A stretch of 11,017 nucleotides of DNA from Alphaproteobacteria bacterium (GCA_030425945.1 JAUHZL010000054.1:1-11017); one strand, 5' to 3'; positions 1 to 6,476 are shown, counted from the stretch's first letter. Program-made: numbers and translations. Notes: generated by a model from the letters alone, not told the origin.

Positions 1-1209
1 CCAAATACGCTCTCTTCAGCCCGTTTCCGAAGCGCTGGCAGCCGATGTCGGCGAGAAACCCTCAACGCCTTCGCCCGTGGGCATCGCTCAACATATAGAG
101 ATACCGGAGTAAGAGGGATAAGCCTTCCAGACGAATTTGCCATTTGTGCCAGCCAAAGACTATCTGAGCTAGATAATGTTATTGCGGCGGGCTATGCATT
201 CTTGCGTGCTTCGACTAGCAATGCCAACGCTCGGCGAGTTGGCTTGCCTCTGCTCCGAATGCGACAAGCGTGCCAAGGTAATGTACCCTGCATAGAAGCT
301 CGTCAGATTGACGCAATTAGAGTGTATCAGCAAGCAGGAGCGCCGATATCACTACCCTATTGGGCATTGGCTGGCTCTCAAGCAGAGCAGCAGTCGATCT
401 TTCAAGAAATTACTAACGTAACAATTGAGAATTCATTAACGGTTCTGCAAGCCGATTTGGATGCACAAACTATCAGTGCGGCAGTTCTAACGGAGCTGAT
501 TAGCCAGCAGCGAACATTAAGTGAGTCTGGAAGCGCACTGAGTTCTCTCGCGCTTACTGTACTCGATGCCCGTTACGGTGTCATCACTAAAGAGCTTCAA
601 GAAATTAAATCTACGGCGCAGCGGCAGTACGGAAGCTCAGTGCGACCCAACAACGGATACAATGACCTTTCCGCCCGTGAGCGCTCCAAGAACTTTCCAC
701 CTGTCCCTTATTACGTTGCGGGGCAAGACGGCAATGGAGAATTTTGGCTTGAGCCAGTTATTAAAGACACCGGAGAACTGATTTATCGGCTCAACTTTAT
801 CGACCCAAAGGAGATAAATGAGAGAATCACCTCAAGCTTTGAGCTAAGCTTAAGCGAGTTGTCCCAAATCAGAGCGGCGCTCGATACGGTATATGAGTGG
901 TCAGAAATAGCCTCAAGCAATCGAATTCGCCGCCGCTACGAGAAGACGGCGGTTTGTTTTCCTTTGGATTTATGTGAGTATAGAGTTCAGGGCAACACCT
1001 CCACCCAGGTAGACTTCCTGATTTACGAAGATGGGTCAACGGGCGCGCGATTGGTTAGAAACAAAGGGGCCTTTATAGAATCCTACAACATGTCAATGGA
1101 ATCTGTTGCTTTGCTGGCCGCATATTTGGACTACGTCGCAGCGGCGGCTGAAGCGGAATTTGATTCGGGCACGGCAACAACGGAAAGCCTAGACGCGCTC
1201 TTCAAATAA
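1..1209 (+). CDS. LprI/DUF1311-like protein, 5' end missing from window
   Basis: The frame is open from base 1 to a TAA at 1207-1209 (402 codons), so the gene begins left of the window. The nearest start codon, TTG at 202, would cut a conserved domain in half. Codons about 42-118 resemble the LprI-like (DUF1311) fold: LPDEFAIC (Cys49), LSELDN (codons 54-59), then RQACQGNVPCI with Cys91 and Cys97 and a helical tail ending in GAPISLP. LprI-type domains are usually small cysteine-paired envelope modules, some with lysozyme-inhibitor activity. The rest, about codons 120-395, is unrecognised: a helical stretch, a central part with FPPVPYYVAGQDGNGEFWLEP that could be beta-rich, and an Ala-rich helical C-terminus. 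Codon use is far more AT-tolerant than in the genes right of the tRNA, which suggests transferred DNA. Codons 1-35 read poorly as protein, so a frameshift near base 100 is possible. Its role is unknown. Confidence 0.6.
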   Translation, partial: PNTLSSARFRSAGSRCRRETLNAFARGHRSTYRDTGVRGISLPDEFAICASQRLSELDNVIAAGYAFLRASTSNANARRVGLPLLRMRQACQGNVPCIEARQIDAIRVYQQAGAPISLPYWALAGSQAEQQSIFQEITNVTIENSLTVLQADLDAQTISAAVLTELISQQRTLSESGSALSSLALTVLDARYGVITKELQEIKSTAQRQYGSSVRPNNGYNDLSARERSKNFPPVPYYVAGQDGNGEFWLEPVIKDTGELIYRLNFIDPKEINERITSSFELSLSELSQIRAALDTVYEWSEIASSNRIRRRYEKTAVCFPLDLCEYRVQGNTSTQVDFLIYEDGSTGARLVRNKGAFIESYNMSMESVALLAAYLDYVAAAAEAEFDSGTATTESLDALFK

Positions 1210-1415
1210 ATTGGTTCAAGGTTGCCGGCTGCGTGTATTAGACGAAAAGGTAGTATGGCCGCTTCTTGAACAGTTCTGAATTGAGTCGGTGCCACTCTTT
1301 CATTGCCTGAAGGGGAGACCTACTGCAGAAAAATGGTTGGGGAAGTTGCTAGTTATAGGGCCGTTGGTGGATTCCTGATCGCAGCGAAGCGTTTCCGATG
1401 GGTCATCAGGCTACC

Positions 1416-1431
1416 GGAGTTCACTCACTCC
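1416..1431 (-). terminator. weak stem-loop after the AlpA-like gene
   Basis: A 5-bp perfect inverted repeat (GGAGT, 6-base loop, ACTCC) lies 6 bases after the stop of the minus-strand AlpA-like gene. There is no clear U-run after it, so it is at best a weak or Rho-assisted terminator and may be chance. Confidence 0.2.
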
Positions 1432-1437
1432 AAATCG

Positions 1438-1608
1438 TTACTGGATCCGAGTGGCTATCCAGTCGTTGATATCAGACTCCAGCCACGCCACCGCGCGCTG
1501 GCCAATCCTGTGTTGCTTCGGGAATCTTCCTTCAGCGATCATGGCATAAATACTTGATCGTGAAAGCCCAGTGATTTGCTCTACTTGTTTGCGTCTTAAT
1601 AGTTTCAT
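1438..1608 (-). CDS. AlpA-family phage/island regulator, 56 aa
   Basis: A short ORF read directly from the minus strand, ATG at 1608 to TAA at 1438. It begins MKLLRRKQVEQITGLSRSS, continues IYAMIAEGRFPKQHRIG and ends in WLESDINDWIATRIQ. This is the full pattern of the AlpA family, small MerR-like winged-helix DNA-binding proteins: a helix-turn-helix in L-x-R-x-x-V-x-x-x-T-G-L-S-R-S-x-I-Y, a wing with FPKQ, and the final W-x-x-x-D-I-x-x-W helix. The usual RAVAW segment is intact. AlpA of CP4-57 activates integrase/excisionase expression, and relatives are hallmarks of prophages and islands. A GAGG ribosome site sits 7 bases before the ATG and a perfect extended -10 lies just upstream. Its partner integrase is not in the window. 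Family assignment is firm; the target promoter is unknown. Confidence 0.88.
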   Translation of the reverse strand: MKLLRRKQVEQITGLSRSSIYAMIAEGRFPKQHRIGQRAVAWLESDINDWIATRIQ

Positions 1609-1639
1609 TATAGCCTCTATTGCTTTTCTTTACACGATG

Positions 1640-1648
1640 ATTATAGCA
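1640..1648 (-). promoter_or_regulatory. extended -10 promoter of the AlpA-like gene
   Basis: The minus strand reads TGCTATAAT, a perfect TGn plus TATAAT extended -10 element. A start about 7 bases downstream would give a leader of about 25 bases before the AlpA ATG at 1608. No good -35 is seen at 16-18 bases, which is tolerable for an extended -10 promoter. Confidence 0.6.
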
Positions 1649-1703
1649 AGATGGAAGCTGGGGTGCATGGGTAAAGAAGTTTGGTTATTCTACCTGCAGT
1701 GAC

Positions 1704-2468
1704 TTAACGCGAACTCTGCCATAGCTTTCTGAGGTTCTCGTAGGACCAGCCGGTGGCATAGTCTTGGAGGCCATGTGATTGATGCAGTATCTGCGCGGCA
1801 CCAGCCACAGCGTCACATGCAGATCGTTTCTCTACGGTGGCTTCATTACGAGTTGGCGTGAGGCCATGGGCAGCTGCAAAAGCTATTGCTGAGACTCGTA
1901 TGCGATCACTATCCTTGGTCTTCTTTGGCCTCCCGCGACCCTTTGGGGGTATAGGTGGCTTGGGTGCAATCAAGTGATCAATGATGAACTCGCTCAGCCC
2001 CTGCGATAGCGCTTCACCTCGGGCGAGCTTGATTGCTGCCCCAAACACAAGGGTGTTGTAGGCGAATACACTGTCGGTTCTTCGGTCGAGGAGGTCAGCC
2101 TCATTGGTGCTGAGTTCAAACTCTACCAGACGTTGAATGTCGTCCAGCACGTCTGGGTTGTCTGCGTACAGTGCAATGGGGTCGAACCGTCGGTCTGAGG
2201 CATCTTCAAGCCCAGCGCCCACCTCGTTGCCAAAGGCCACCGCTAGCTGGATCTTGCGAGCCTCGTGCAGGTACTCCACCAGCCGTACGACGGTCTCCTT
2301 GAAGGGCAAGCCCTGCGGCTTGGGTCCTATCGGACTGTAGCGCTCCTGACGATCTCTCAGGCGCTGCGCGAGCTGGTGTGATCTCTGCTCCATGGCTTCC
2401 CCCTCGTGCTCGCGTCCTGCGTCTGTCAGCGACAGGGCCAGCATGGTGAACAAATCGCATGGAGTCAC
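1704..2468 (-). CDS. hypothetical protein with AT-hook-like segment
   Basis: A 254-residue protein that I do not recognise by function. It uses a GTG start at 2468; an in-frame ATG at 2444 (MLALSLTDAG) is an alternative, and neither has a convincing ribosome site. The first about 165 residues look alpha-helical and charged. Residues 170-185 are a basic, proline-rich linker, PPKGRGRPKKTK, whose RGRP core matches an AT-hook, so minor-groove DNA binding is plausible. The C-terminus (about 203-250) has the pattern LTPTRN, then SACDAVAGAA, then SYENLRKLW. By general impression this resembles tails of uncharacterised phage- and plasmid-borne proteins; I cannot name the family. It lies between the tRNA-Ser 3' end and the AlpA-like gene on the same strand, a position often held by island cargo or maintenance genes. 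It has no signal peptide or membrane segment. Composition is intermediate between the two halves of the window. Confidence 0.65.
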   Translation of the reverse strand: MTPCDLFTMLALSLTDAGREHEGEAMEQRSHQLAQRLRDRQERYSPIGPKPQGLPFKETVVRLVEYLHEARKIQLAVAFGNEVGAGLEDASDRRFDPIALYADNPDVLDDIQRLVEFELSTNEADLLDRRTDSVFAYNTLVFGAAIKLARGEALSQGLSEFIIDHLIAPKPPIPPKGRGRPKKTKDSDRIRVSAIAFAAAHGLTPTRNEATVEKRSACDAVAGAAQILHQSHGLQDYATGWSYENLRKLWQSSR

Positions 2469-2586
2469 GCGCCGCTGCGGGTACCCCCTGTGATACTCAA
2501 GCGCGTGCGCGGACAGGGACTAATATGGGGACGGGTTGCGGACGCTTCCCGTAAGTCTCTGAAAAGAATGTGATTATTTAAATTTA

Positions 2587-2676
2587 TGGCGGACGGTGAG
2601 GGATTCGAACCCTCGAGACGGTTCCCCGCCTACACACTTTCCAGGCGTGCGCCTTCGACCACTCGGCCAACCGTCC
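2587..2676 (-). tRNA. tRNA-Ser(GGA)
   Basis: A 90-base class II tRNA on the minus strand. The acceptor stem GGACGGT pairs with ACCGTCC, followed by discriminator G and an encoded CCA (2589-2587). The D arm reads TGGCCGAGTGGTC, the anticodon loop CTGGAAA gives GGA, a long variable arm follows, and the T arm is GAGGGTTCGAATCCCTC. It reads UCC and UCU serine codons. tRNA-Ser genes are frequent integration sites for tyrosine-recombinase elements, and the sharp change in composition begins right at its 3' end. Confidence 0.97.
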
Positions 2677-2686
2677 GTGGAGGCGG

Positions 2687-2714
2687 GTTATAGACGGATG
2701 GGCTGCGGGATCAA
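2687..2714 (-). promoter_or_regulatory. sigma70-like promoter of tRNA-Ser
   Basis: On the minus strand TTGATC (2714-2709) and TATAAC (2692-2687) are separated by 16 bases. They match the -35 (4/6) and -10 (5/6) consensus and lie 10 bases upstream of the mature tRNA 5' end. Confidence 0.55.
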
Positions 2715-2772
2715 GCGGTTCCTGTGGCGCGGGGCAGGGTGGGGGCAGGCGTGTCCCGGACCGCCCGAACCT

Positions 2773-3846
2773 TCAGGCAAAGACCCGTCCCGCCAGCAGC
2801 TTGCGCGCCGTGCGCAGGGTGCCCGCGCCGGTCACCTGGCCCGCGGCGTCACGGCGCAGCAGCACCTCGGCGGCCCCGGTGGGATGCTCGATGGCGAAGC
2901 GGTCGCCCTCCGGCAGGACCGCGACCTCGGCGGCGGGCGAGCCGGGCAGGGTGCAGGCGGTTGCGGCGCTGACGGCGGCGAAGACGCCGATGGTGGCATG
3001 GCAGCGGTGCGGGATGAAGCTGCGCGTGCTGACGACGCCGCCCGCGACGGGGGGCGAGACGAGCGTCATCTTCGGCACCGATTTCTCGGTCACGTCGCCC
3101 AGGCCCATCATCGGCCCGGCCTTGAGACGGATCGCCTCGATCCGCGCCTTCAGGTCGGTGGCGGCATCGAGGCTCTCGCGGCTTTCCTGCCCGCTCAGCC
3201 CGAAGGCATCGGCGCGCATCACGACGATCGGCATGCCGTTGTCGATCAGGGTGCAGGCCACGCCGTCGATCACGTCGACCGCGTTGCCCGTCGGCAGCTT
3301 CACCCCGCCGGTCATCGCGCCCGCGAGGTTCTCGAACACCAGCGGGATAGGCGCCGAGCCGCCCGGCACCCCGTCGATCTGCGCGTCCCCGGCATAGCTG
3401 ACGCGCCCGCCCGGGGTCTGCACGGTCGCGGTCGCCACCTCGCCGGTGTTGCGCATGTGGATGCGGACCGGGGTCTCGCCGTCCTGCGCGGGCACGAGGC
3501 CGGTCTCCAGCGCGAAGGGGCCGACCCCGGCGAGGATGTTGCCGCAGCCCTGCGCGTCCGAGACCAGCGCCTCGTCGACGTAGACCTGCAGGAACAGGTA
3601 ATCCACGTCGGCATCCGGGCGGCTGGGCGGTCCGACCAGCGCCACTTTCGAGGTCAGCGGGTCCGCCCCGCCGACGCCGTCGATCTGGCGCGGGTCGGGG
3701 CTGCCCATCAGCCGCAGCAGCAGCGCGTCGCGGGCGGCGGGGTCCTCGGGCAGGTCGGCGGCGTGGAAATAGAGGCCCTTCGACGTTCCGCCCCGCATCC
3801 AGACGCAGGGCAGGCCGTCGCGCACCGGGTCCGGGCGCTCAGACAT
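2773..3846 (-). CDS. galD: 4-oxalomesaconate tautomerase (PrpF family, GalD/LigU-like)
   Basis: A 357-residue cytosolic enzyme of the PrpF/diaminopimelate-epimerase-like fold, about the size of known GalD proteins. Family marks are RGGTSKG near residues 18-24, GVGGADPLTSKVA with Lys67, and SDAQGCGNILAGVGPFALE with Cys101. As I recall, LigU uses a lysine near residue 66 and has a cysteine near residue 100, and both align here. A second half-domain carries the matching LPTGN and FIPHRCHATIG motifs expected of the duplicated fold. GalD-type enzymes interconvert 4-oxalomesaconate tautomers so that the hydratase can act. It is the last gene of the operon; its ATG overlaps the aldolase stop by 8 bases (shared ATGTCTGA), with GAAGGG 8 bases upstream as ribosome site. 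A methylaconitate isomerase role (true PrpF) is the alternative, but neighbours point to the gallate/protocatechuate route. No clear terminator follows before the tRNA. Confidence 0.87.
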   Translation of the reverse strand: MSERPDPVRDGLPCVWMRGGTSKGLYFHAADLPEDPAARDALLLRLMGSPDPRQIDGVGGADPLTSKVALVGPPSRPDADVDYLFLQVYVDEALVSDAQGCGNILAGVGPFALETGLVPAQDGETPVRIHMRNTGEVATATVQTPGGRVSYAGDAQIDGVPGGSAPIPLVFENLAGAMTGGVKLPTGNAVDVIDGVACTLIDNGMPIVVMRADAFGLSGQESRESLDAATDLKARIEAIRLKAGPMMGLGDVTEKSVPKMTLVSPPVAGGVVSTRSFIPHRCHATIGVFAAVSAATACTLPGSPAAEVAVLPEGDRFAIEHPTGAAEVLLRRDAAGQVTGAGTLRTARKLLAGRVFA

Positions 3847-4510
3847 ATTTGAGGCCCTTCTCGGCGAGGCGCGGCCGCATGTCGTAGATGTCGAGGCCCA
3901 GCTCCCCGGCGGCGAGGCGCTGGCGCTTCGCCTCCTCGGCGGCGAGGCGCTTCTCGGCGGCGGCCAGCACCGTCTCGGCCTCGGCGCGGCGGACCACGCA
4001 GACGCCGTCGTCATCCGCCACGATCACGTCGCCCGCCTCGACCGCCTGTCCGGCGCAGACCACGGGGACGTTGACCGAGCCGAGCGTCTCCTTGACGGTG
4101 CCTTGCGCGCTGACCGCCTTCGACCAGACCGGGAAGCCCATCTGGGTCAGGTCGCGGATGTCGCGCACGCCCGCGTCGATCACGAGGCCCCGGCAGCCGC
4201 GCGCCATCGCCGAGGTGGCCAGCAGGTCGCCGAAATAGCCGTTGTCGCAGGGCGAGGTCGGGGCGAGCACGAGGATATCGCCGGGCTGAAGCTGTTCGAT
4301 GGCGACATGCACCATCCAGTTGTCGCCGGGCGGGGCCGAGATCGTCACCGCCGAACCCGCGACCTGCGCCCCGGCATAGATCGGGCGCATGTAGGAGGCG
4401 AGGCAGCCGGTCCGCCCGGCGGCCTCGTGCACGGTGGCGACCCCGGCGCGGCCCAGCCGGTCGATCACGTCCTGGTCGGCGCGGGCGATGTTCTGAACGA
4501 CGACGGGCAT
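3839..4510 (-). CDS. galC: 4-carboxy-4-hydroxy-2-oxoadipate aldolase (RraA family, GalC/LigK-like)
   Basis: A 223-residue class II (metal-dependent) pyruvate aldolase of the RraA-like fold. It cleaves 4-carboxy-4-hydroxy-2-oxoadipate to pyruvate and oxaloacetate, and family members also decarboxylate oxaloacetate. Visible marks are an early ATVHEAAGRTG segment, the GYFGDLLATSA loop (residues 91-101), and the active-site IDAGVRDIRDL with Arg116 and metal-binding Asp117. A long helical C-terminus ending in LGLDIYDMRPRLAEKGLKYV is typical of the aldolase branch and absent from the shorter RraA RNase E inhibitors. The start is the ATG at 4510 with AAGGAG 7 bases upstream. It lies 4 bases after the VOC gene stop and overlaps the tautomerase start by 8 bases, so translation is probably coupled. 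Assignment to the aldolase branch is strong from length, motifs and neighbours. Confidence 0.9.
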   Translation of the reverse strand: MPVVVQNIARADQDVIDRLGRAGVATVHEAAGRTGCLASYMRPIYAGAQVAGSAVTISAPPGDNWMVHVAIEQLQPGDILVLAPTSPCDNGYFGDLLATSAMARGCRGLVIDAGVRDIRDLTQMGFPVWSKAVSAQGTVKETLGSVNVPVVCAGQAVEAGDVIVADDDGVCVVRRAEAETVLAAAEKRLAAEEAKRQRLAAGELGLDIYDMRPRLAEKGLKYV

Positions 4511-4514
4511 GGGC

Positions 4515-5480
4515 TCACTCCTTGCCGGGCACCGGCGGGGTGCCGTGGGTATGGAAACTGGGGATCGTCTTCAGGCCCCAGGCCTGCCCCTTCTTGCGGT
4601 CGGTCTCGGTCCAGCAGATCGGTTGCCAGTCCGGCGCGAGGATCAGCCGCGCGCCCGCGTTGGCGAGTTCCACCCGGTTCCCGGCCGGCTCCCAGACATA
4701 GAGGAAGAAGGTCCCCTGGATCGCGTGCTTGTGCGGCCCGGTCTCGATGTGGACCCCGTTCTGCAGGAAGATGTCGGCGGCGCGCAGGATGTCCTCGCGC
4801 TGGTCGGTGGCGTAGGTGACGTGGTGCAGGCGGCCCTGTCCGCCGCCGTGCTCCTCGGTGCAGGCGAGGTCGTAGGTCTTGTTGTTCACCGTGAACCAGC
4901 AGCCGCCGATCCGCCCGTTGTCGAGCTGGATATACTCGGTCACCCGGCTGCCGAGGCAGGTTTCCATGAACCGCTTGAACTCGGTCACGTCCTCGGCCAG
5001 CAGGTTCAGGTGGTCGAGACGGCGCGGCGGGGCCCCGGCAAAGGCCGAGGCGGTGTTCTTCAGGGCGGGCGCGTCGGCGCCTTCGCCGCGATACCAGACG
5101 GTGTCGTAGTAGATCTCGAAGACGTGGCCGAACGGGTCCTCGAACCGGAAGGCCCGGCCATGGCCCATGTCGCCCTCGACCCAGCCGTGGGTCTTGTAGT
5201 CCGAGGCCTCGATCACGGCGACGCGGCGCTCCAGCGCTTCGGGCGAGGCGGCGCGGTAGCCGATATGCCCGACGCCGGTGGTCCCGGCCTTCGTCAGCTT
5301 CAGCGAATGGAACTCGTAGTCGTCCCAGGCCCGCAGGTAGGCGCTGGTCTCGTCCTGCCCCGACAGCTTCAGTCCGTAGACACGGGTGAAGAAATCGAGG
5401 CTCTCGTCGAACCGGTCGGTCAGCATCTCGACATGGCCGAGGTGGGCGATGTCGAAGCCGGGGTTGGTGGGGTCTGCCAT
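4515..5480 (-). CDS. two-domain VOC / type I extradiol dioxygenase-like enzyme (XylE-like)
   Basis: A 321-residue protein with two vicinal-oxygen-chelate domains, about 10-125 (HLGHVEMLTD) and 152-280 (RRLDHLNLL). The second domain aligns well by eye with catechol 2,3-dioxygenase (XylE). Ligands His153, His214 and Glu265 correspond to His157, His220 (GRLHHVTY) and Glu271 (GNRVELANAG); His246 and Tyr255 correspond to His252 and Tyr261. XylE His199, in NKAHDVAF, corresponds to Tyr203 in NKTYDLAC, so the usual acid/base histidine is missing. The family cleaves catechols next to the hydroxyl pair using Fe(II) or Mn(II). Here it sits among enzymes that handle 4-oxalomesaconate, where a LigB-type dioxygenase is normally found; I infer that it opens a gallate-, methylgallate- or protocatechuate-like ring. 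ATG at 5480 with AGGAAGGA 7-8 bases upstream. The substrate is unproven, and a non-dioxygenase VOC activity remains possible. Confidence 0.8.
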   Translation of the reverse strand: MADPTNPGFDIAHLGHVEMLTDRFDESLDFFTRVYGLKLSGQDETSAYLRAWDDYEFHSLKLTKAGTTGVGHIGYRAASPEALERRVAVIEASDYKTHGWVEGDMGHGRAFRFEDPFGHVFEIYYDTVWYRGEGADAPALKNTASAFAGAPPRRLDHLNLLAEDVTEFKRFMETCLGSRVTEYIQLDNGRIGGCWFTVNNKTYDLACTEEHGGGQGRLHHVTYATDQREDILRAADIFLQNGVHIETGPHKHAIQGTFFLYVWEPAGNRVELANAGARLILAPDWQPICWTETDRKKGQAWGLKTIPSFHTHGTPPVPGKE

Positions 5481-5493
5481 CGGGGCGTCCTTC

Positions 5494-5703
5494 CTATCTC
5501 TTGCCGGCCATCACGTGGGCGACGATCGCGTTCGCGTGGCCGTGTCCCAGCCCGTGCTCGGACTTCAGCCAGGCCACGCGCTGCATGTGCGTCTCGCCCT
5601 CGCGGGCGGCGACCAGCGCGATCCAGTGCGCGATCGGCTGGCCATAGGTCCTTTCGATCGACGGAAAATACGAGGCGGGTCCCTTCACCTTGCCGTCGGT
5701 CAT
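5494..5703 (-). CDS. DUF4287-domain small protein, 69 aa
   Basis: A 69-residue soluble protein. GPASYFPSIERTYGQPI (residues 8-24), a following helix with HWIALV, and AWLKSEHGLGHGHANAIVAH match the DUF4287 domain, a short all-helical module of unknown function found in actinobacteria and proteobacteria, alone or fused to other small domains. The start is an ATG at 5703 with a strong GGAGGA 7 bases upstream. It begins 22 bases after the hydratase stop and ends 13 bases before the VOC gene start, so it is translated as part of the operon. The His-rich GLGHGHANAIVAH stretch might bind metal or DNA-like ligands, but that is speculation. Its place directly before the putative ring-cleavage enzyme suggests an accessory role, for example an assembly or maturation partner. 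Confidence 0.8.
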   Translation of the reverse strand: MTDGKVKGPASYFPSIERTYGQPIAHWIALVAAREGETHMQRVAWLKSEHGLGHGHANAIVAHVMAGKR

Positions 5704-5725
5704 GGTGCGTCCTCCGCGCCGGGCC

Positions 5726-6457
5726 TCACAACTCGTCCACGGTGCGCGGGAAGATCGACTCGAAGCCTTCCGCGTACTTGCAGTCGCGCCCGCCCGACAT
5801 GCCGCCCGAGTTGCGCTTGAAGTGGTTGGCGCGCTGCTGGGCCACGCGGGTGTAGTAGTCCCACAGGTGGACCTGCCCGTTCATGCACTCCATCGCCGCG
5901 CGCTTCTTGTCCCAGACCGGGGTGATGTCGAGGAAGGTGTCCGGTTTCCAGCCCATCTGCTCGGTCTGGTGCGGCTCGAAGAGGTAGAGCTGCGGCGCGC
6001 CCAGCACCTTTTCGCCGGGGTTGTGGCCCCAGGCCTGCGCGATCATCCGGCACTCCAGCGCGACCTGCGTCATGTACATGTGGTCGGTGTTGTAGGGGTC
6101 CCACTTCGAGTGGCTCATCATGAAGGCGGGCTGAACCTTCCGGATCAGGTCGACCAGCGCGTATTTCTCGTCCTGCCCGAGGTGCAGCGGGTAGTCGCCC
6201 AGATCGTAGCAGACCAGCTCGTGCACGCCGAGCGCCTCGGCCGCCGCTTCCGCCTCGGCCCGGCGGATCGCCTTGACCTCGTCGAGCGACTTGCCTTCCT
6301 TCCAGAGCTTCGCGCTCTCGCCCCGCTCGCCGAAGCTGAGGCAGGCCACGGTGACCTCGTAGCCCTTCTCGGCATGCAGCGCGATGGCGCCGCCCGCCCG
6401 CCAGACGAAATCGGCGGCATGGGCAGAAATAACGAGGGCCGTCTTCCTGGCGGACAT
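5726..6457 (-). CDS. galB: 4-oxalomesaconate hydratase (PIG-L family, GalB-like)
   Basis: A 243-residue zinc-dependent PIG-L/LmbE-fold protein. The GalB branch uses this fold as a hydratase, adding water to 4-oxalomesaconate to give 4-carboxy-4-hydroxy-2-oxoadipate. The metal motif is VISAHAADFVWRAGG (His13, Asp16), a GalB-type variant of the usual AHPDD, with the distal HSKWDPYNTDH motif (His115, His125). GERGESAKLW, LGDYPL and GEKVLGAP, then FEPHQTEQ, resemble GalB of Pseudomonas putida as I remember it. Length is as expected. I chose ATG at 6457 over GTG at 6496 because GGAG lies 7 bases upstream and family proteins begin M-S-A-R-K. It is the first gene of the operon, divergent from the LysR gene, so its promoter lies in 6458-6584. 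LigJ, the protocatechuate-route hydratase of sphingomonads, belongs to another fold, so this operon follows the gallate-type set. Confidence 0.9.
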   Translation of the reverse strand: MSARKTALVISAHAADFVWRAGGAIALHAEKGYEVTVACLSFGERGESAKLWKEGKSLDEVKAIRRAEAEAAAEALGVHELVCYDLGDYPLHLGQDEKYALVDLIRKVQPAFMMSHSKWDPYNTDHMYMTQVALECRMIAQAWGHNPGEKVLGAPQLYLFEPHQTEQMGWKPDTFLDITPVWDKKRAAMECMNGQVHLWDYYTRVAQQRANHFKRNSGGMSGGRDCKYAEGFESIFPRTVDEL

Positions 6458-6476
6458 GGGATGCTCCGTGTGCGTG

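Noticed and set aside
1303..1557. Open frame of 84 codons on the plus strand
   Set aside because: It lies antisense to the AlpA-like gene, has no family resemblance, and the minus-strand gene has motif, ribosome site and promoter.
2469..2586. Possible att repeat or terminator between the orphan gene and the tRNA
   Set aside because: There is only a 5-base inverted repeat (ACGGG/CCCGT, 2531-2552) and an AT-rich tract next to the tRNA end; no duplicate of the tRNA end is present in the window.
2596..3852. Long plus-strand open frame of 418 codons
   Set aside because: It runs through the tRNA-Ser gene and antisense to galD. The product is Arg/Ala/Gly-rich with no domain, a typical high-GC shadow.
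3847..4014. N-terminal extension of galD
   Set aside because: It overlaps galC in another frame and gives an Arg/Ser/Pro-rich stretch; MSERPDP at 3846 gives the family start and a coupled overlap.
4509..5855. Plus-strand open frame of 448 codons
   Set aside because: Antisense to the VOC and DUF4287 genes; His/Asp/Val-rich shadow with no coherent motif.
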